A DNA stretch of 64,000 nt from Caldicellulosiruptor diazotrophicus (GCF_017347585.1 NZ_AP024480.1:1324001-1388000), one strand, 5' to 3'. Counted from the stretch's first letter, positions 53,113 to 62,783 are shown. The notes: generated by a model from the sequence alone, not told the origin. Numbers and translations: made by a program.

Positions 53113-54066
53113 ATGAAAAAGTATATCATTTTAGTATTGGTAGTATTGTTGAATATGTGTTTATTACATACACCAGCATTTGCTTATATGCTTTCAAGTT
53201 CAACTATAAACCATGATGAAGAAATAATGAAGTCACAAAGGCAAGTATCAGCTGAATATACATTAAATATTATATGTGATATAGTAAACAGCAAAGATTC
53301 AAATCCTTTTAAAAAAGAATTAGAAAAATTAACCGGTAAAAAAGCACCTTATGAACGAACCAGGTTCAAGTTAAGTGAAGAGTATGAGTTATATCGTCCG
53401 TTTGTTTTTCCTTACAAAAAGATATTAACCGAACGTGGCACATCTATCTATTTTGAAGAAAATGTTAAAGATAAAATGAAAAATTTTAGGATTGATACGT
53501 TTCAGGATCTTATTAATAACCAATTTGTTGACAAAAAATGGTTAAGAATAGTTTACTATGAAGATAAACCTGTTGGATATATTCAAATTAATTGGTATGA
53601 TGATATAGGCAGTTATGACTCGTCAGAATGGTCGATAGGTAATTACCATTTATTTAATGCAATAGAAACCATGAAAGATTTTCTAAAATACAAAAAAGAA
53701 AATACCAACGTCAAAATCTTATCATTTGATGGATTAGCAAAATATATTGTTTCAGAAGATGGGAATTGGTGGTGCACTGACGGTGAAGGAACTATAAATC
53801 CAGCAAAATATAAAAATATGATATGGAGTTTTGAAGAAATAAAAAATAATTTAAACAATAGACCAAAAGAAATGTTAAATTACTTCGAGACACATAAATA
53901 TGTGTCAGAGATGCCTTTGGGTGGTTTACCATTTAAACCTCTTTATGAAAGCGTGTATGAGCGCAGAAATAAAATAAAAAATATGCTTATAACAATAATT
54001 TTATTGCTGGCAACCGCTATGACTGTTGCAGGTATTAAACTTGTTTCAAGAATAAAAAATGCCTAA
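53113..54066 (+). CDS. Secreted, C-terminally membrane-anchored protein of unknown function
   Basis: 317 residues. An N-terminal signal peptide ends near AFA-Y (residues 24-25); a single C-terminal span (about 292-310, IIL-LATAMTVAGI) is followed by KLVSRIKNA, so the bulk would sit outside, anchored at the C-terminus. The middle is rich in Trp, Tyr and Asn (NWYDDIGSYDSSEW, SEDGNWWCTDGEGTINP). No family recognised and no catalytic motif obvious. A perfect GAGGAGGTG ribosome-binding site precedes the ATG. It is the only plus-strand gene between 12 and 62 kb and has its own terminator, hinting at separate acquisition. Confidence 0.85.
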   Translation: MKKYIILVLVVLLNMCLLHTPAFAYMLSSSTINHDEEIMKSQRQVSAEYTLNIICDIVNSKDSNPFKKELEKLTGKKAPYERTRFKLSEEYELYRPFVFPYKKILTERGTSIYFEENVKDKMKNFRIDTFQDLINNQFVDKKWLRIVYYEDKPVGYIQINWYDDIGSYDSSEWSIGNYHLFNAIETMKDFLKYKKENTNVKILSFDGLAKYIVSEDGNWWCTDGEGTINPAKYKNMIWSFEEIKNNLNNRPKEMLNYFETHKYVSEMPLGGLPFKPLYESVYERRNKIKNMLITIILLLATAMTVAGIKLVSRIKNA

Positions 54067-54087
54067 CTTTTTCAATTTTGTTATTTA

Positions 54088-54152
54088 CCATCCTCATTGT
54101 TGCGTTTTCCTTCTTGTGATTGAAATTTTACCTCAATGAGGATGGATTTTTT
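54088..54152 (+). terminator. Terminator after the secreted-protein gene
   Basis: 12-bp perfect stem (54088-54099 with 54134-54145) enclosing 34 nt, followed by A and six T on the plus strand. The long loop is unusual. Confidence 0.7.
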
Positions 54153-55377
54153 ATTCATATTTTCTGGTTGGTTTTAAGTAAAAAAGAATAATTATGATTC
54201 CAATAATTGATAATATGGCTGTTATATAGAAGTTAAATATATAACTCCCAAAAATATCTCTTATTTTTCCAGACATTAAGTTTCCTAAAACAGCCCCTAC
54301 CCCGTATCCTGTAAATAGAATACCATAATTTTTACTATAGTGAATTGTTCCAAAAAACTGTGCAGTTGCAGCTGGTGCGATTGAGAGCCAGCCACCTAAG
54401 CTCAACCACAATAAGCTAAAAGTTATCATAAACAAAAGAGTCATTCTCTCTTTTGCAAAAAGCATACTTAACGATGCTAAGAACATTAAAGAAAAATTAA
54501 TTATTGCCGCAAATCTTGGTGTAATTTTATCAGTAAGCCATCCAAAAAATGGCCGACCAATCCCGTTAAATATAGCAAATATAGAAACTGACACAGCAGC
54601 AGCTTCAGCTGATAATTTTATTATCTCCTGCCCAACAGGGCTTGATATTCCAATCGCCATCAGTCCGCTCAGTGTCCCTATAACAAAGCAAATCCAAAGA
54701 GCCCAGAAGGTTTTTGTTTTTACCATCTCAGAAGGAGAATAAGAAAGTTTGTCTTTTTGGGCCTTAACTCCTTCATCAGTTTTTACTTCTCTAAATGGGA
54801 ACTTTAATGGGATTGATAATAAAATAATAACAATCAGAAAAACTACTCCTAATATTCTAAATGTAAAAAGAGGACCATACATCTGTATAAGTTTTCTTGC
54901 AATAGGCGCTGTAATAAGAGGTGACATACCAAATCCTAAGACAGTCAACCCTACTGCAAATCCTCTTTTGTCCTCAAACCATTTCGCAGAAACCGCAATT
55001 GGCACCCCATACGTAATTCCCACGCCAGTTCCAGCAATAATTCCATATCCCAGAATCAAATTTATCAAACCATTAGAAAAACCCGCCAAAATCCAACCAA
55101 TACCAACTAAAATTCCTCCAACTATTGATACCATCCGCGGTCCAAACTTATCTAAAACCCTTCCCGCAAGCGGCATCAAAATAGCATAAAATACAAGAAA
55201 AAACATATATGGCAAACTACTTTCTGTTGCACTTAGTTTAAATAGTTGCTCAAGCGGTTTTCTAAACACACTCCATGAGTATACAGAACCAAGACATAAA
55301 TTAATAATGAGTCCCAACAATATGTAAATATAACGCTTTTTGTTGGCTACAAAATTTTTATGATGATTTTTTATCAC
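54151..55377 (-). CDS. MFS transporter, OFA (oxalate:formate antiporter-like) family
   Basis: 408 residues, 12 spans. [18 protein letters not shown], the MFS loop [47 protein letters not shown] and [14 protein letters not shown] are OFA-family marks. Anion or monocarboxylate transport is likely; the substrate is not evident. Start GTG overlaps the purE TGA; AGGAGG lies 8 nt upstream within purE codons. Co-transcription with purEK may be incidental. Confidence 0.85.
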   Translation of the reverse strand: MIKNHHKNFVANKKRYIYILLGLIINLCLGSVYSWSVFRKPLEQLFKLSATESSLPYMFFLVFYAILMPLAGRVLDKFGPRMVSIVGGILVGIGWILAGFSNGLINLILGYGIIAGTGVGITYGVPIAVSAKWFEDKRGFAVGLTVLGFGMSPLITAPIARKLIQMYGPLFTFRILGVVFLIVIILLSIPLKFPFREVKTDEGVKAQKDKLSYSPSEMVKTKTFWALWICFVIGTLSGLMAIGISSPVGQEIIKLSAEAAAVSVSIFAIFNGIGRPFFGWLTDKITPRFAAIINFSLMFLASLSMLFAKERMTLLFMITFSLLWLSLGGWLSIAPAATAQFFGTIHYSKNYGILFTGYGVGAVLGNLMSGKIRDIFGSYIFNFYITAILSIIGIIIILFYLKPTRKYE

Positions 55378-55901
55378 CCCTCCTGCCTCCTTTTAAGATA
55401 TTCTTCATATCCAACGCTTTCTAAGCCTTTGGCTTTTTCTTCTACTTCTATTTTCATTTTTTCTTTATATTCAACCACCTTTTGTCTGATATTAGGATAC
55501 TTTATACTCAGGATTTGAGCTGCTAGAATTCCGGCATTCTTAGCATTATTAATTGCAACAGTTGCAACAGGCACTCCCGCTGGCATTTGCACAATCGATA
55601 AAAGAGAATCAAGTCCATTTAAAGAAGATGTTTTTACTGGAACGCCAATAACCGGCAAAGATGAAATTGAAGCAACCATGCCAGGAAGGTGTGCAGCGCC
55701 GCCAGCACCGGCAATAATTACTTCTATCCCCCGGACTTCTGCCTCTTTTGCATATTTGAACATCCTCTCAGGAGTCCTGTGAGCAGAAACAATTGTTATC
55801 TCATACTCTATCTCAAAATCTTCTAAAACTTTTGCTGCCTCTTTCATCACAGGAAGGTCAGAATCGCTCCCCATAATGATACCAACAAGTGGTTTTTTCA
55901 T
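55374..55901 (-). CDS. purE: 5-(carboxyamino)imidazole ribonucleotide mutase
   Basis: 175 residues. [43 protein letters not shown] and [12 protein letters not shown]: class I PurE, which works with PurK. Moves the carboxylate of N5-CAIR to carbon. Five nt after purK. Confidence 0.96.
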   Translation of the reverse strand: MKKPLVGIIMGSDSDLPVMKEAAKVLEDFEIEYEITIVSAHRTPERMFKYAKEAEVRGIEVIIAGAGGAAHLPGMVASISSLPVIGVPVKTSSLNGLDSLLSIVQMPAGVPVATVAINNAKNAGILAAQILSIKYPNIRQKVVEYKEKMKIEVEEKAKGLESVGYEEYLKRRQEG

Positions 55902-55906
55902 TAATC

Positions 55907-57073
55907 TTACACCTCCGCTTTAATCTTTAGAATTTCTTTAACCCTCTTTGCTTTTTCAATTGCTGCTTCCAAGTCACTATCGATTATTGTCACATGCCCC
56001 ATTTTTCTGAAAGGTGCTGTTATATTTTTTCCATAGAAATGAAATGAAACCCCTTCAATCGCCAAACTTTCTGCCAAGCCCTCTATTTTTGGTCTTCCTT
56101 TATAATCTTTTTCGCCCAAGAGGTTTATCATGACAGCCGGTGAAAGTTGCTTTGTAGACCCAAGCGGCAGGTCACAGATTGCTCTTATATGCTGTTCAAA
56201 CTGACTTGTCACACATGCTTCTATTGTATAATGTCCAGAGTTATGTGGTCTTGGAGCAACTTCATTTATTAAAATTTCGTCATCCTTTGTCAAAAACAAC
56301 TCAACTCCAAACACACCAACACCATCCAGTACTTCAACCACTTTGATTGCTACTTCTCTTGCTCTTTGTGCTATCTTTTCGTCAATCCTTGCAGGCGCAA
56401 CTAAAAAGTCAAGAATATTTGCTGACTGTTCAAAAACCATTTCAACAACAGGATAGCTTTTAACATCTCCTCTTTTGTTCCTGGCAACAATCACTGCCAA
56501 TTCCTTTTTTATATCAACTAACTCCTCTACAAAAGAATCTGTCTTAAGTATTTTATTTAAATCCTCTTTATCATTTATTACAACAACTCCTCTTCCATCA
56601 TAGCCGCCTTTTGAAGCCTTTTGGACACACGGGAAACCAAACTTCTCAAAAAAAGACACATCCAAATTAGTTACCTTTTCAAACCTTGGTACGGGAAGAT
56701 TTGCGTTTTTGAACATTTGCTTTTGTTTGTATTTGTCTTGAATGACTTCCAAACAATAAGGTGATGGATAAATTTGATATCCCTTATCATAAAGATCTTT
56801 TAACACTGCTGTGTTGATATGTTCTATCTCATAAGTGGTGATATCGCTTTTTTCAACAAGTTCTTTTAACTTTTCAGGGTTGAAAAAATCACTTACAATC
56901 AGCTCATCAGAAACCGAAGCTGCAGGACACTCAGGGCTGGGATCTAAAGAGATGACATAAAAGCCCATCTGTTTTGCCTTTTGCGCAAGCATCTTACCCA
57001 GCTGTCCGCCACCAATAATTCCAATTTTTTTTATGGGAAAACTAAAAGTGCTGCGATGCATTTTGCTTTTCAT
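55907..57073 (-). CDS. purK: 5-(carboxyamino)imidazole ribonucleotide synthase
   Basis: 388 residues, ATP-grasp. [68 protein letters not shown]. It makes N5-CAIR from AIR, bicarbonate and ATP. AAAGGAG abuts ATG 57073; ATG 57061 is the alternative start. Other pur genes are elsewhere. Confidence 0.94.
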   Translation of the reverse strand: MKSKMHRSTFSFPIKKIGIIGGGQLGKMLAQKAKQMGFYVISLDPSPECPAASVSDELIVSDFFNPEKLKELVEKSDITTYEIEHINTAVLKDLYDKGYQIYPSPYCLEVIQDKYKQKQMFKNANLPVPRFEKVTNLDVSFFEKFGFPCVQKASKGGYDGRGVVVINDKEDLNKILKTDSFVEELVDIKKELAVIVARNKRGDVKSYPVVEMVFEQSANILDFLVAPARIDEKIAQRAREVAIKVVEVLDGVGVFGVELFLTKDDEILINEVAPRPHNSGHYTIEACVTSQFEQHIRAICDLPLGSTKQLSPAVMINLLGEKDYKGRPKIEGLAESLAIEGVSFHFYGKNITAPFRKMGHVTIIDSDLEAAIEKAKRVKEILKIKAEV

Positions 57074-57109
57074 CTCTCCTTTCCAATATATAGTTTACCA
57101 CAAACTCTT

Positions 57110-57156
57110 CAAAAAACAATAAATGACCTCCCCACAAAATATTCTTTGCAGGGAGG
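57110..57156 (-). terminator. Terminator after the DUF4914 gene
   Basis: CCTCCC(C) and GGGAGG arms (57127-57132 with 57151-57156), with further ACAAAA/TTTTGT-like pairing inside; a T-rich stretch including six T follows on the minus strand near 57110-57116. Confidence 0.7.
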
Positions 57157-57167
57157 CATTGTTTTGT

Positions 57168-59036
57168 CTATTTTATCAAAGATACATAGTCATCCAGGCT
57201 TCCATCATCCAAGCAACATTCTATAATTTTTCTTCCAAGGGGATGTAAATCCAATGTTTTGAATTTTATAATCTCTTTCTTGAAAAATTCTGTCAAAATC
57301 TTTGCACCCTCCATATAGCCTTCTTCTCCAACCTCTTGCTGAAGGTCAACCTGGAGTAAAAACTTTGGTATATAAGTTCCTTCAACTTTCATGTATTCAA
57401 GTGCCCACCCCAAAAGCGGCAGCTTTGCAGGCTTTAGCTGGTCAGATCTTAATTTTACATTTCCTCTTTTTGCTAAATACTCTCTTGTTATCCATTGCGG
57501 CATAAAACCAACCTTGTATGCACCTATATGCTGGTTTGGAACTAGAATATATTGAGTTTTTGTAAACTGCAAAATCTGTTCAAGCAAAAGATTCGCTTGC
57601 TTTACCATAAGCCCTGTTGCAAATGGCCAGTAAGACCCAACCCCTTCTGAACTCAATGCTTCTGCCTGTGTTATGCTTGGATTTGCATGGCCGCGGGGGC
57701 TAACAAGCCTCCACAGCCATGCCAGTGCAGGTGGTAAAAGGTGAAACATCCCTATAATACCGTAAGTTGGCTTTTGTTTAGTGCAAGGTGGTGTCCTCAC
57801 TCCAAAGCTTCTTATGTCAACCTCAACAGGTTCATCCACAATGTTCGGAATAAACCTGCGAGGCAAAATAACTCTTGGGTTAGGACAAGGTTTTCCTGGC
57901 TCATCCATTGTGTGTTCCCATATAAGACAGGTTGAACCAGGAACACCCTCTAAATTTAAGAATATTAACGGCTCGGGTGGATGAATGCAAAGCCTTTCAA
58001 GCTGTGGGTCTGTACCGTAATGTGGAATATTATCAAGTCTTACAAACCAACCTTGTTCTGCGTCTTTTACAACCATTTTTGAACCCTTTTGAAGGCTGGG
58101 ATGAACAAGTGCTATATCGTCTGTAACTGGATGTATCTCGCAAGATTCTTTTATCTCAAGGTAAATTCTTTCTTTTGTTATAATATTTTCTCCAAGCAAG
58201 ACTCTATTGTCTTTTTCTCTATGCATCTGCTGGCACATTTCACTCTTTCCGCCACCACTTGCTCCCTCGTGCATGATTGTTATCACGTTGTCATATGGTG
58301 TAACAATCCTGACTGTTGAAGCATGAGCTGCAACCCAGCCTTCCATTTCACCGATGTTCAAAAGCACACCATATACTCCCTTTTTAGCACTTGGTCCTGG
58401 GTACAAGTTATATGAAAATATTTCATGGACACCATTTAACCTATTGTGCACAACCACTTGTTTTCCGTTAAAATGTGTATGTCTAAAAGGTGGAGCTACA
58501 TATATCACTGCTTTTGGTTCAAAAACATCAATCTTTTCAAATTCAGTTTTTGGAATAAACCCTTGAATATCAGCAAGCGCAAATCCAAAAAATGCAGCAT
58601 TGAGCGGAGCTATCACAAGAGCAGGATATCCATGTTCCTTTCCTCCAGCATAGAAACCGTATACTACTAATTCTTGTTTTTTTAACCATTCAAATGTTTC
58701 TTTCCTCACTGTTTCAAAATTGTCTCCATAAATGTCTTTATATCGTTGTTTGTCAGTTTCACCATCATCACCAATAATTAAGCTATCTGGGTCTCTTCTT
58801 CTCATGTACACATCAGGATAATTTACAACAATACCATTTTTACATCTTGTAACTATCGCCTCAACCACTTCACCCTTACTTTCTACCTCATATTTCACCT
58901 CAAACACCATATTATCTTTTCCACCAAGGGATAAATCTATAAAATCAAGTCTCTTTTCTGGCATAACTATTCCTTTGCAGTTGCTTAAAATTTCATACAC
59001 TTCATCTTTTACCTTTAAGTTTAGAAGCTTTATCAT
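57168..59036 (-). CDS. DUF4914-family PEPCK-like ATP-binding protein
   Basis: 622 residues. A P-loop GASGGGKSEMCQQMH (about residues 273-287) in a context like phosphoenolpyruvate carboxykinase, plus IYVAPPFRHTHFNGKQVVVH and AAHASTVRIVTPYDNVITIM. I match it from memory to the uncharacterised DUF4914 family, which shares the PEPCK fold. PEPCK substrate residues cannot be confirmed by eye, so a kinase or small-molecule enzyme are both open. Preceded by a 141-residue unknown protein under one structured leader; its own terminator follows. Confidence 0.8.
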   Translation of the reverse strand: MIKLLNLKVKDEVYEILSNCKGIVMPEKRLDFIDLSLGGKDNMVFEVKYEVESKGEVVEAIVTRCKNGIVVNYPDVYMRRRDPDSLIIGDDGETDKQRYKDIYGDNFETVRKETFEWLKKQELVVYGFYAGGKEHGYPALVIAPLNAAFFGFALADIQGFIPKTEFEKIDVFEPKAVIYVAPPFRHTHFNGKQVVVHNRLNGVHEIFSYNLYPGPSAKKGVYGVLLNIGEMEGWVAAHASTVRIVTPYDNVITIMHEGASGGGKSEMCQQMHREKDNRVLLGENIITKERIYLEIKESCEIHPVTDDIALVHPSLQKGSKMVVKDAEQGWFVRLDNIPHYGTDPQLERLCIHPPEPLIFLNLEGVPGSTCLIWEHTMDEPGKPCPNPRVILPRRFIPNIVDEPVEVDIRSFGVRTPPCTKQKPTYGIIGMFHLLPPALAWLWRLVSPRGHANPSITQAEALSSEGVGSYWPFATGLMVKQANLLLEQILQFTKTQYILVPNQHIGAYKVGFMPQWITREYLAKRGNVKLRSDQLKPAKLPLLGWALEYMKVEGTYIPKFLLQVDLQQEVGEEGYMEGAKILTEFFKKEIIKFKTLDLHPLGRKIIECCLDDGSLDDYVSLIK

Positions 59037-59068
59037 TGCGATATATACCTCCTATCAAGAAAAATTTT

Positions 59069-59494
59069 TCAATTACTCTCAATAAACTCAATCTTCTCAA
59101 TCAAAAGCTTTAAAAGATATCTATAGTTTTCAATTACCTCTTTAGTTTGCCTGAAATACTCTCCATTTTCTTTGAAAAATTCTACAACATAATACTCCAA
59201 ACATTGCACAACAATTTTCAAGTCTTTGAGAAAATTTTTATCTTTCCTTATATAAAAATTAAGGGTTTTGGTGTTGAGGCGAAATACATCCAACAACACA
59301 AGTGGCAAGGCCCACAGGTCAATGTAGCTTCCATCCCAAAAATATTTATAAAAGAAGCCTGTTAAAAAAGGATTTGTCTCACAGTATTCTTTAAAAAATT
59401 TCTCTATGAGTATAAAAAATGTTTTTCTTGTAAACAACTTTGACGCTAAGTCCTGAGTCTTGTGGAGGTTTGCCTCATAAATTTCAGCAAACAA
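59069..59494 (-). CDS. Small helical protein of unknown function, partner of the DUF4914 gene
   Basis: 141 residues, mostly helical and aromatic-rich (FFKEYCETNPFLTGFFYKYF, DLWALPLVLLDVFRLN, YYVVEFFKENGEYFRQTKE). No signal, no known motif. TTG start with a perfect AAGGAGG 8 nt upstream, so it is a well-expressed gene and not a chance frame. 32 nt before the DUF4914 gene; likely operon partner. Confidence 0.75.
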   Translation of the reverse strand: MFAEIYEANLHKTQDLASKLFTRKTFFILIEKFFKEYCETNPFLTGFFYKYFWDGSYIDLWALPLVLLDVFRLNTKTLNFYIRKDKNFLKDLKIVVQCLEYYVVEFFKENGEYFRQTKEVIENYRYLLKLLIEKIEFIESN

Positions 59495-59528
59495 TACAAA
59501 TACCTCCTTAATTTGTATTTATCACCTC

Positions 59529-59616
59529 TGCAGGGCATCAAAAAAGGCCAATATTTGCAAAACCTTTTTCGCCCTGCAAATATTGGCCTACCTTGCAACT
59601 GGCCAATTTATTGGCC
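59529..59616 (-). promoter_or_regulatory. Structured leader with alternative terminator/antiterminator pairing
   Basis: GGCCAATATTTGCA (59546-59559) pairs with 59575-59588: a 14-bp perfect stem followed by U6 on the minus strand (59545-59540), a strong terminator. TGCAGGGC at 59529-59536, beyond the U run, can instead pair with 59571-59578, disrupting that stem. Another hairpin (59601-59606/59611-59616, GGCCAA/TTGGCC) lies upstream and could compete for the same arm. This looks like an attenuator of the two-gene unit below, or simply the end of the DUF2294 transcript. Confidence 0.65.
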
Positions 59617-59637
59617 CTTTGCTCGGTCTGCCAAATT

Positions 59638-60000
59638 TTACTGATTTAATTTTTTTTCTAAGTTTTCATTTAGAGTTATTACAATTACTTTTTCACCATT
59701 TACTGTGTTCACATCTGAGTAAATACCCGCAATATCAACATCAATTACCTGTTTTATTAAGTTTGCCAAATCATCTTTTGCATTCTCAAACAAAGTTGCT
59801 CTCACCTTTTTGATAAGTTCAATACCTTCCTTAGTTTGTGCAAGCTTTTTTTCTGTAGGACTTAAAAAACCAATCAGTCTTACTACAATAATATCCTCTG
59901 TAATTATAGTTTTGATCTGCTTTGGTCCTCTACCCATATAGTCTATTTCAAATTTGCTAACCGCCTCGCTGATTTTTGCCTCTATCTGCCCCTTTGTCAT
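59638..60000 (-). CDS. DUF2294-family protein
   Basis: 120 residues: MTKGQIEAKISEAVSKFE, YMGRGPKQIKTIITEDIIVVRL and DVDIAGIYSDVNTVNGEKVIVITL match the DUF2294 pattern, a small family of unknown role. ATG 60000 is required because the promoter lies at 60047-60075, so the longer frame to 60075 cannot be translated from it. Short transcript; ends before or in the structured leader that follows. Confidence 0.85.
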   Translation of the reverse strand: MTKGQIEAKISEAVSKFEIDYMGRGPKQIKTIITEDIIVVRLIGFLSPTEKKLAQTKEGIELIKKVRATLFENAKDDLANLIKQVIDVDIAGIYSDVNTVNGEKVIVITLNENLEKKLNQ

Positions 60001-60046
60001 TTTGTTTTCCCAAAAACCATTCCTGCTTTGTTCAATTTCTGTCTTT

Positions 60047-60075
60047 AGTATAGCAAAATGAAAGTTACATGTCAA
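60047..60075 (-). promoter_or_regulatory. Sigma-A promoter of the DUF2294 gene
   Basis: Minus strand TTGACA (60075-60070), 17 nt, TATACT (60052-60047) with extended -10 TG. Start near 60040. Confidence 0.82.
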
Positions 60076-60191
60076 TATATTTCAATTAAATTTTTTATTA
60101 TGTCGCTAAATTATTGATTATTCTAAATTTCAAAAGTTTAACTTTATATAAATTGCAAGTTCGATTTTTTCATTATGCACCTTAAGATAAC

Positions 60192-60232
60192 AAAAAGGCA
60201 GGGCTGTGTTTTTTGACACAGTCCTGCCTTTT
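60192..60232 (-). terminator. Terminator of the hcp operon
   Basis: 17-bp stem with one G-U/A-C interruption (60192-60209 with 60216-60232), AAAAGGCAGG...CCTGCCTTTTT form; U run on the minus strand. Being A-rich on the other side it could work both ways. Confidence 0.88.
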
Positions 60233-60245
60233 ATTCTATCTTCGC

Positions 60246-61898
60246 TTATTTTTTTGACAAAATTTCGTTCAAATCATTCTCTGGGTTTGAAATAGGCTTT
60301 ATATTGAATCTTTCAACAAGTACTTGTAGAATATTTGGCGAAACAAATGCTGGCAGTGATGGACCCAAGTAGATATTTTTAATACCAAGGGATAGCAGTG
60401 TTAAAAGTATCGCTACTGCTTTTTGTTCAAACCACGAAAGGACAAGTGTAAGCGGCAATTCATTTACATCAACTCCAAAAGCCTTTGCAAGTTCAATTGC
60501 AATGATGATTGCAGAATATGCATCGTTGCACTGACCAACATCTAAAAGTCTTGGAAATTCAGCAACCATCCCAAAGTCTTTCTTATTGAATCTATACTTT
60601 CCACATGCAAGCGTCAAAATAAGCGTGTCTTTTGGAGTTTTTTCAGCAAACTCTGTATAGTAGTTTCTACCTGGTTTTGCACCATCGCATCCACCAATTA
60701 AGAAGAAATGCTTGATCTGACCACTTTTTACAGCTTCAATTATCTTGTTTGCAACACTAAGCACAGTCTTGTGAGCAAATCCAACAAGGATTTTCTTTTC
60801 TTCTTCGTCTTCCTGCCAACCACCAAGTTCTAATGCCTTTTGAATAATTGGTGTAAAATCCTTTTTGCCATTTACCTCTTCAATGTGTGCAACACCATCA
60901 AACCCAACTACCCCCGTTGTAAATATTCTGTCCTTGTAACTGTCGCGTGGTTTTTGCAGACAGTTTGTTGTCATCAAGATACAACCTGGAATGCCGTCAA
61001 ATTCCTTCTGTTGGTCTTGCCATGCACCACCATAATTACCAACAAGATGTTTGTACTTCTTTAGTTCTGGATAACCATGCGCAGGAAGCATCTCACCGTG
61101 TGTATAGATATTTATTCCTTTTCCTTCTGTTTGATCTAAAAGCTCTTTCAAGTCTTTCAAATCATGCCCAGAGACAATTATAAATGGTCCTTTTTTCTTG
61201 GAAATCAAAACTTCTGTTGGCTGTGGATGACCAAAAGTCTCAGTGTGAGCTTTGTCCAAAATTTCCATACATCTAAAATTCTTCTTTCCAAGTTCCATAC
61301 AAAGGTTGTAAAGCTCATCTGTTGACAAGTTGCTGTCCAGCGTTTTTGCAAGCGCCGTAAAGAAGAAATTGTTCACATCATCATCCTTGTAGCCAAGCCT
61401 ATATGCATGATGAGCATATGCAGCCATTCCTTTCAAACCATAAATAAGAAGCTCTCTTAAAGACCTGATATCCTCATCAATGTCATCTGCCAGAATTCCA
61501 ACCTTTTTCCCGTCTGTTATCATCTTTTCAACATCTTCTGGTGGTCGATAGTAAACGGCATTTGGCAAATTATCTAAGCTCGAAACTTGATTTTTTAGAT
61601 TTTCTTTCACACTGTCTGCTTCAAGAATATACCTTACAAATCTTTTCTCATCAAAATTTACATTTGTAAGGGTGGAAAATAGAGCATCCATCACGAATTT
61701 GGTTGTACCTTCGTCAATCATTTTTCCTTCAGCTAAAATTTTGCTGCCCAAGTATGCAATGCCTTTTAGCTGGTACAAGAGCAAATCCTGAAGTGTAGCA
61801 ACTCTGCTGTCTTTCCCACAAACACCTACCTTTGTGCATCCTTTCCCACCTGCTGTCTGCTCGCATTGGAAACAAAACATATCAGTTTGAATCATCAC
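60246..61898 (-). CDS. hcp: Hydroxylamine reductase (hybrid-cluster protein)
   Basis: 550 residues, class I Hcp. N-terminal CFQCEQTAGGKGCTKVGVCG (Cx2Cx8Cx5C), and hybrid-cluster ligands in the second half (GGCDGAKPGRNYY, LACGKYRFNKKDF, DVGQCNDAYSAI). Hcp removes hydroxylamine and reduces NO or acts in nitrosative signalling. Start GTG 61898 (9 nt from AGGAGG) or ATG 61895. It follows a ferredoxin-like partner gene and the unit is probably controlled by the divergent Crp/Fnr regulator. Confidence 0.95.
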   Translation of the reverse strand: MMIQTDMFCFQCEQTAGGKGCTKVGVCGKDSRVATLQDLLLYQLKGIAYLGSKILAEGKMIDEGTTKFVMDALFSTLTNVNFDEKRFVRYILEADSVKENLKNQVSSLDNLPNAVYYRPPEDVEKMITDGKKVGILADDIDEDIRSLRELLIYGLKGMAAYAHHAYRLGYKDDDVNNFFFTALAKTLDSNLSTDELYNLCMELGKKNFRCMEILDKAHTETFGHPQPTEVLISKKKGPFIIVSGHDLKDLKELLDQTEGKGINIYTHGEMLPAHGYPELKKYKHLVGNYGGAWQDQQKEFDGIPGCILMTTNCLQKPRDSYKDRIFTTGVVGFDGVAHIEEVNGKKDFTPIIQKALELGGWQEDEEEKKILVGFAHKTVLSVANKIIEAVKSGQIKHFFLIGGCDGAKPGRNYYTEFAEKTPKDTLILTLACGKYRFNKKDFGMVAEFPRLLDVGQCNDAYSAIIIAIELAKAFGVDVNELPLTLVLSWFEQKAVAILLTLLSLGIKNIYLGPSLPAFVSPNILQVLVERFNIKPISNPENDLNEILSKK

Positions 61899-61944
61899 AA
61901 CATAGCACCTCCTGAAATATTATCAATTTCTATTTACCCAAAAA

Positions 61945-62673
61945 TTATTCTTTTATACCACCATCGGTGGTAATTGTTACCTCTTGATACGGCAAAATCT
62001 TCTGTGCCTGAAGCATGGCCTTTTTAACTATGTTTGCAATACCATTGCAACAAGGAACTTCCATCTTGACAACTGTAATGCTTTTTATATTATGACTTTG
62101 AATAATTTCTAAGATTTTTTCATAGTAGTATTCAATATTGTCAAGCTTTGGACATCCTATTATTGTCACTTTTCCTTTCATAAAATCTCTGTGGAAAGAC
62201 GCATATGCATAGGCAACACAGTCAGCAGCAATGAGTATATGCGCGTTATCAAAAAACTTTGCATAAGGATTTATTAGATTTAGCTGTACCGGCCAGTTAA
62301 CAAGTTCAGAAAACTCTTCTTTGGTCTCTTCTACCTTTTGATTTTTCTCCTCTGAAGTTGTATCAGTATTGTTTCTTTCAATAATCTTTTCCTGAGAACC
62401 AGGGCACATACATGAAAACTGCTCATGCTGTTTTTTCTGATTGAGTCTTTCTTCCACAGCCTTTTCATTGAATGGTTTTGCTTCAGCTTCAATTATCTCA
62501 ATTGCCCCTGTTGGACAAACAGGTAAGCAATTTCCAAGTCCGTCACAGTATTCTTCACTGACAAGTCTTGCCTTGCCATTTACAAGCTCAATCGCACCCT
62601 CAATACAAGCATTCACACACAGTCCGCACCCATTGCACTTTTCTTCGTTGATCTTCACAATCTTTCTTATCAT
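61945..62673 (-). CDS. 4Fe-4S ferredoxin-type partner of Hcp
   Basis: About 243 residues. N-terminal ferredoxin with CNGCGLCVNAC and CDGLGNCLPVCP; a variable charged linker with CMCPG; then a domain with ILIAADCVAYAYASFH, IIGCPKLDNIEYY and VPCCNGIANIVKKA. This architecture is regularly found beside hcp in anaerobes and may supply electrons. ATG 62673 is preferred with GAGGG upstream; the promoter -10 near 62710 places the transcription start by 62703. Confidence 0.85.
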   Translation of the reverse strand: MIRKIVKINEEKCNGCGLCVNACIEGAIELVNGKARLVSEEYCDGLGNCLPVCPTGAIEIIEAEAKPFNEKAVEERLNQKKQHEQFSCMCPGSQEKIIERNNTDTTSEEKNQKVEETKEEFSELVNWPVQLNLINPYAKFFDNAHILIAADCVAYAYASFHRDFMKGKVTIIGCPKLDNIEYYYEKILEIIQSHNIKSITVVKMEVPCCNGIANIVKKAMLQAQKILPYQEVTITTDGGIKE

Positions 62674-62709
62674 TTTCAACCATCCCTCTCTGTTTACTTG
62701 CAATTATAT

Positions 62710-62749
62710 TTTATATGGTTTAGAATATATTTGCGGTAACATATGTTAC
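62710..62749 (-). promoter_or_regulatory. Palindromic Crp/Fnr-type operator and promoter of the hcp unit
   Basis: GTAACATATGTTAC (62736-62749) is a perfect 14-bp palindrome between the divergent regulator and hcp-unit genes. Relative to a TATAAA (62715-62710) and start near 62703 it is centred about 40 bp upstream, where a class II Crp/Fnr activator sits. Confidence 0.7.
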
Positions 62750-62783
62750 AGTTTTATATGCATTTTAAAGAAGGTGAAATCCG

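Noticed and set aside
60001..60075. N-terminal extension of the DUF2294 gene
   Set aside because: It covers the promoter (-35 and -10) and the extra residues are not family-like.
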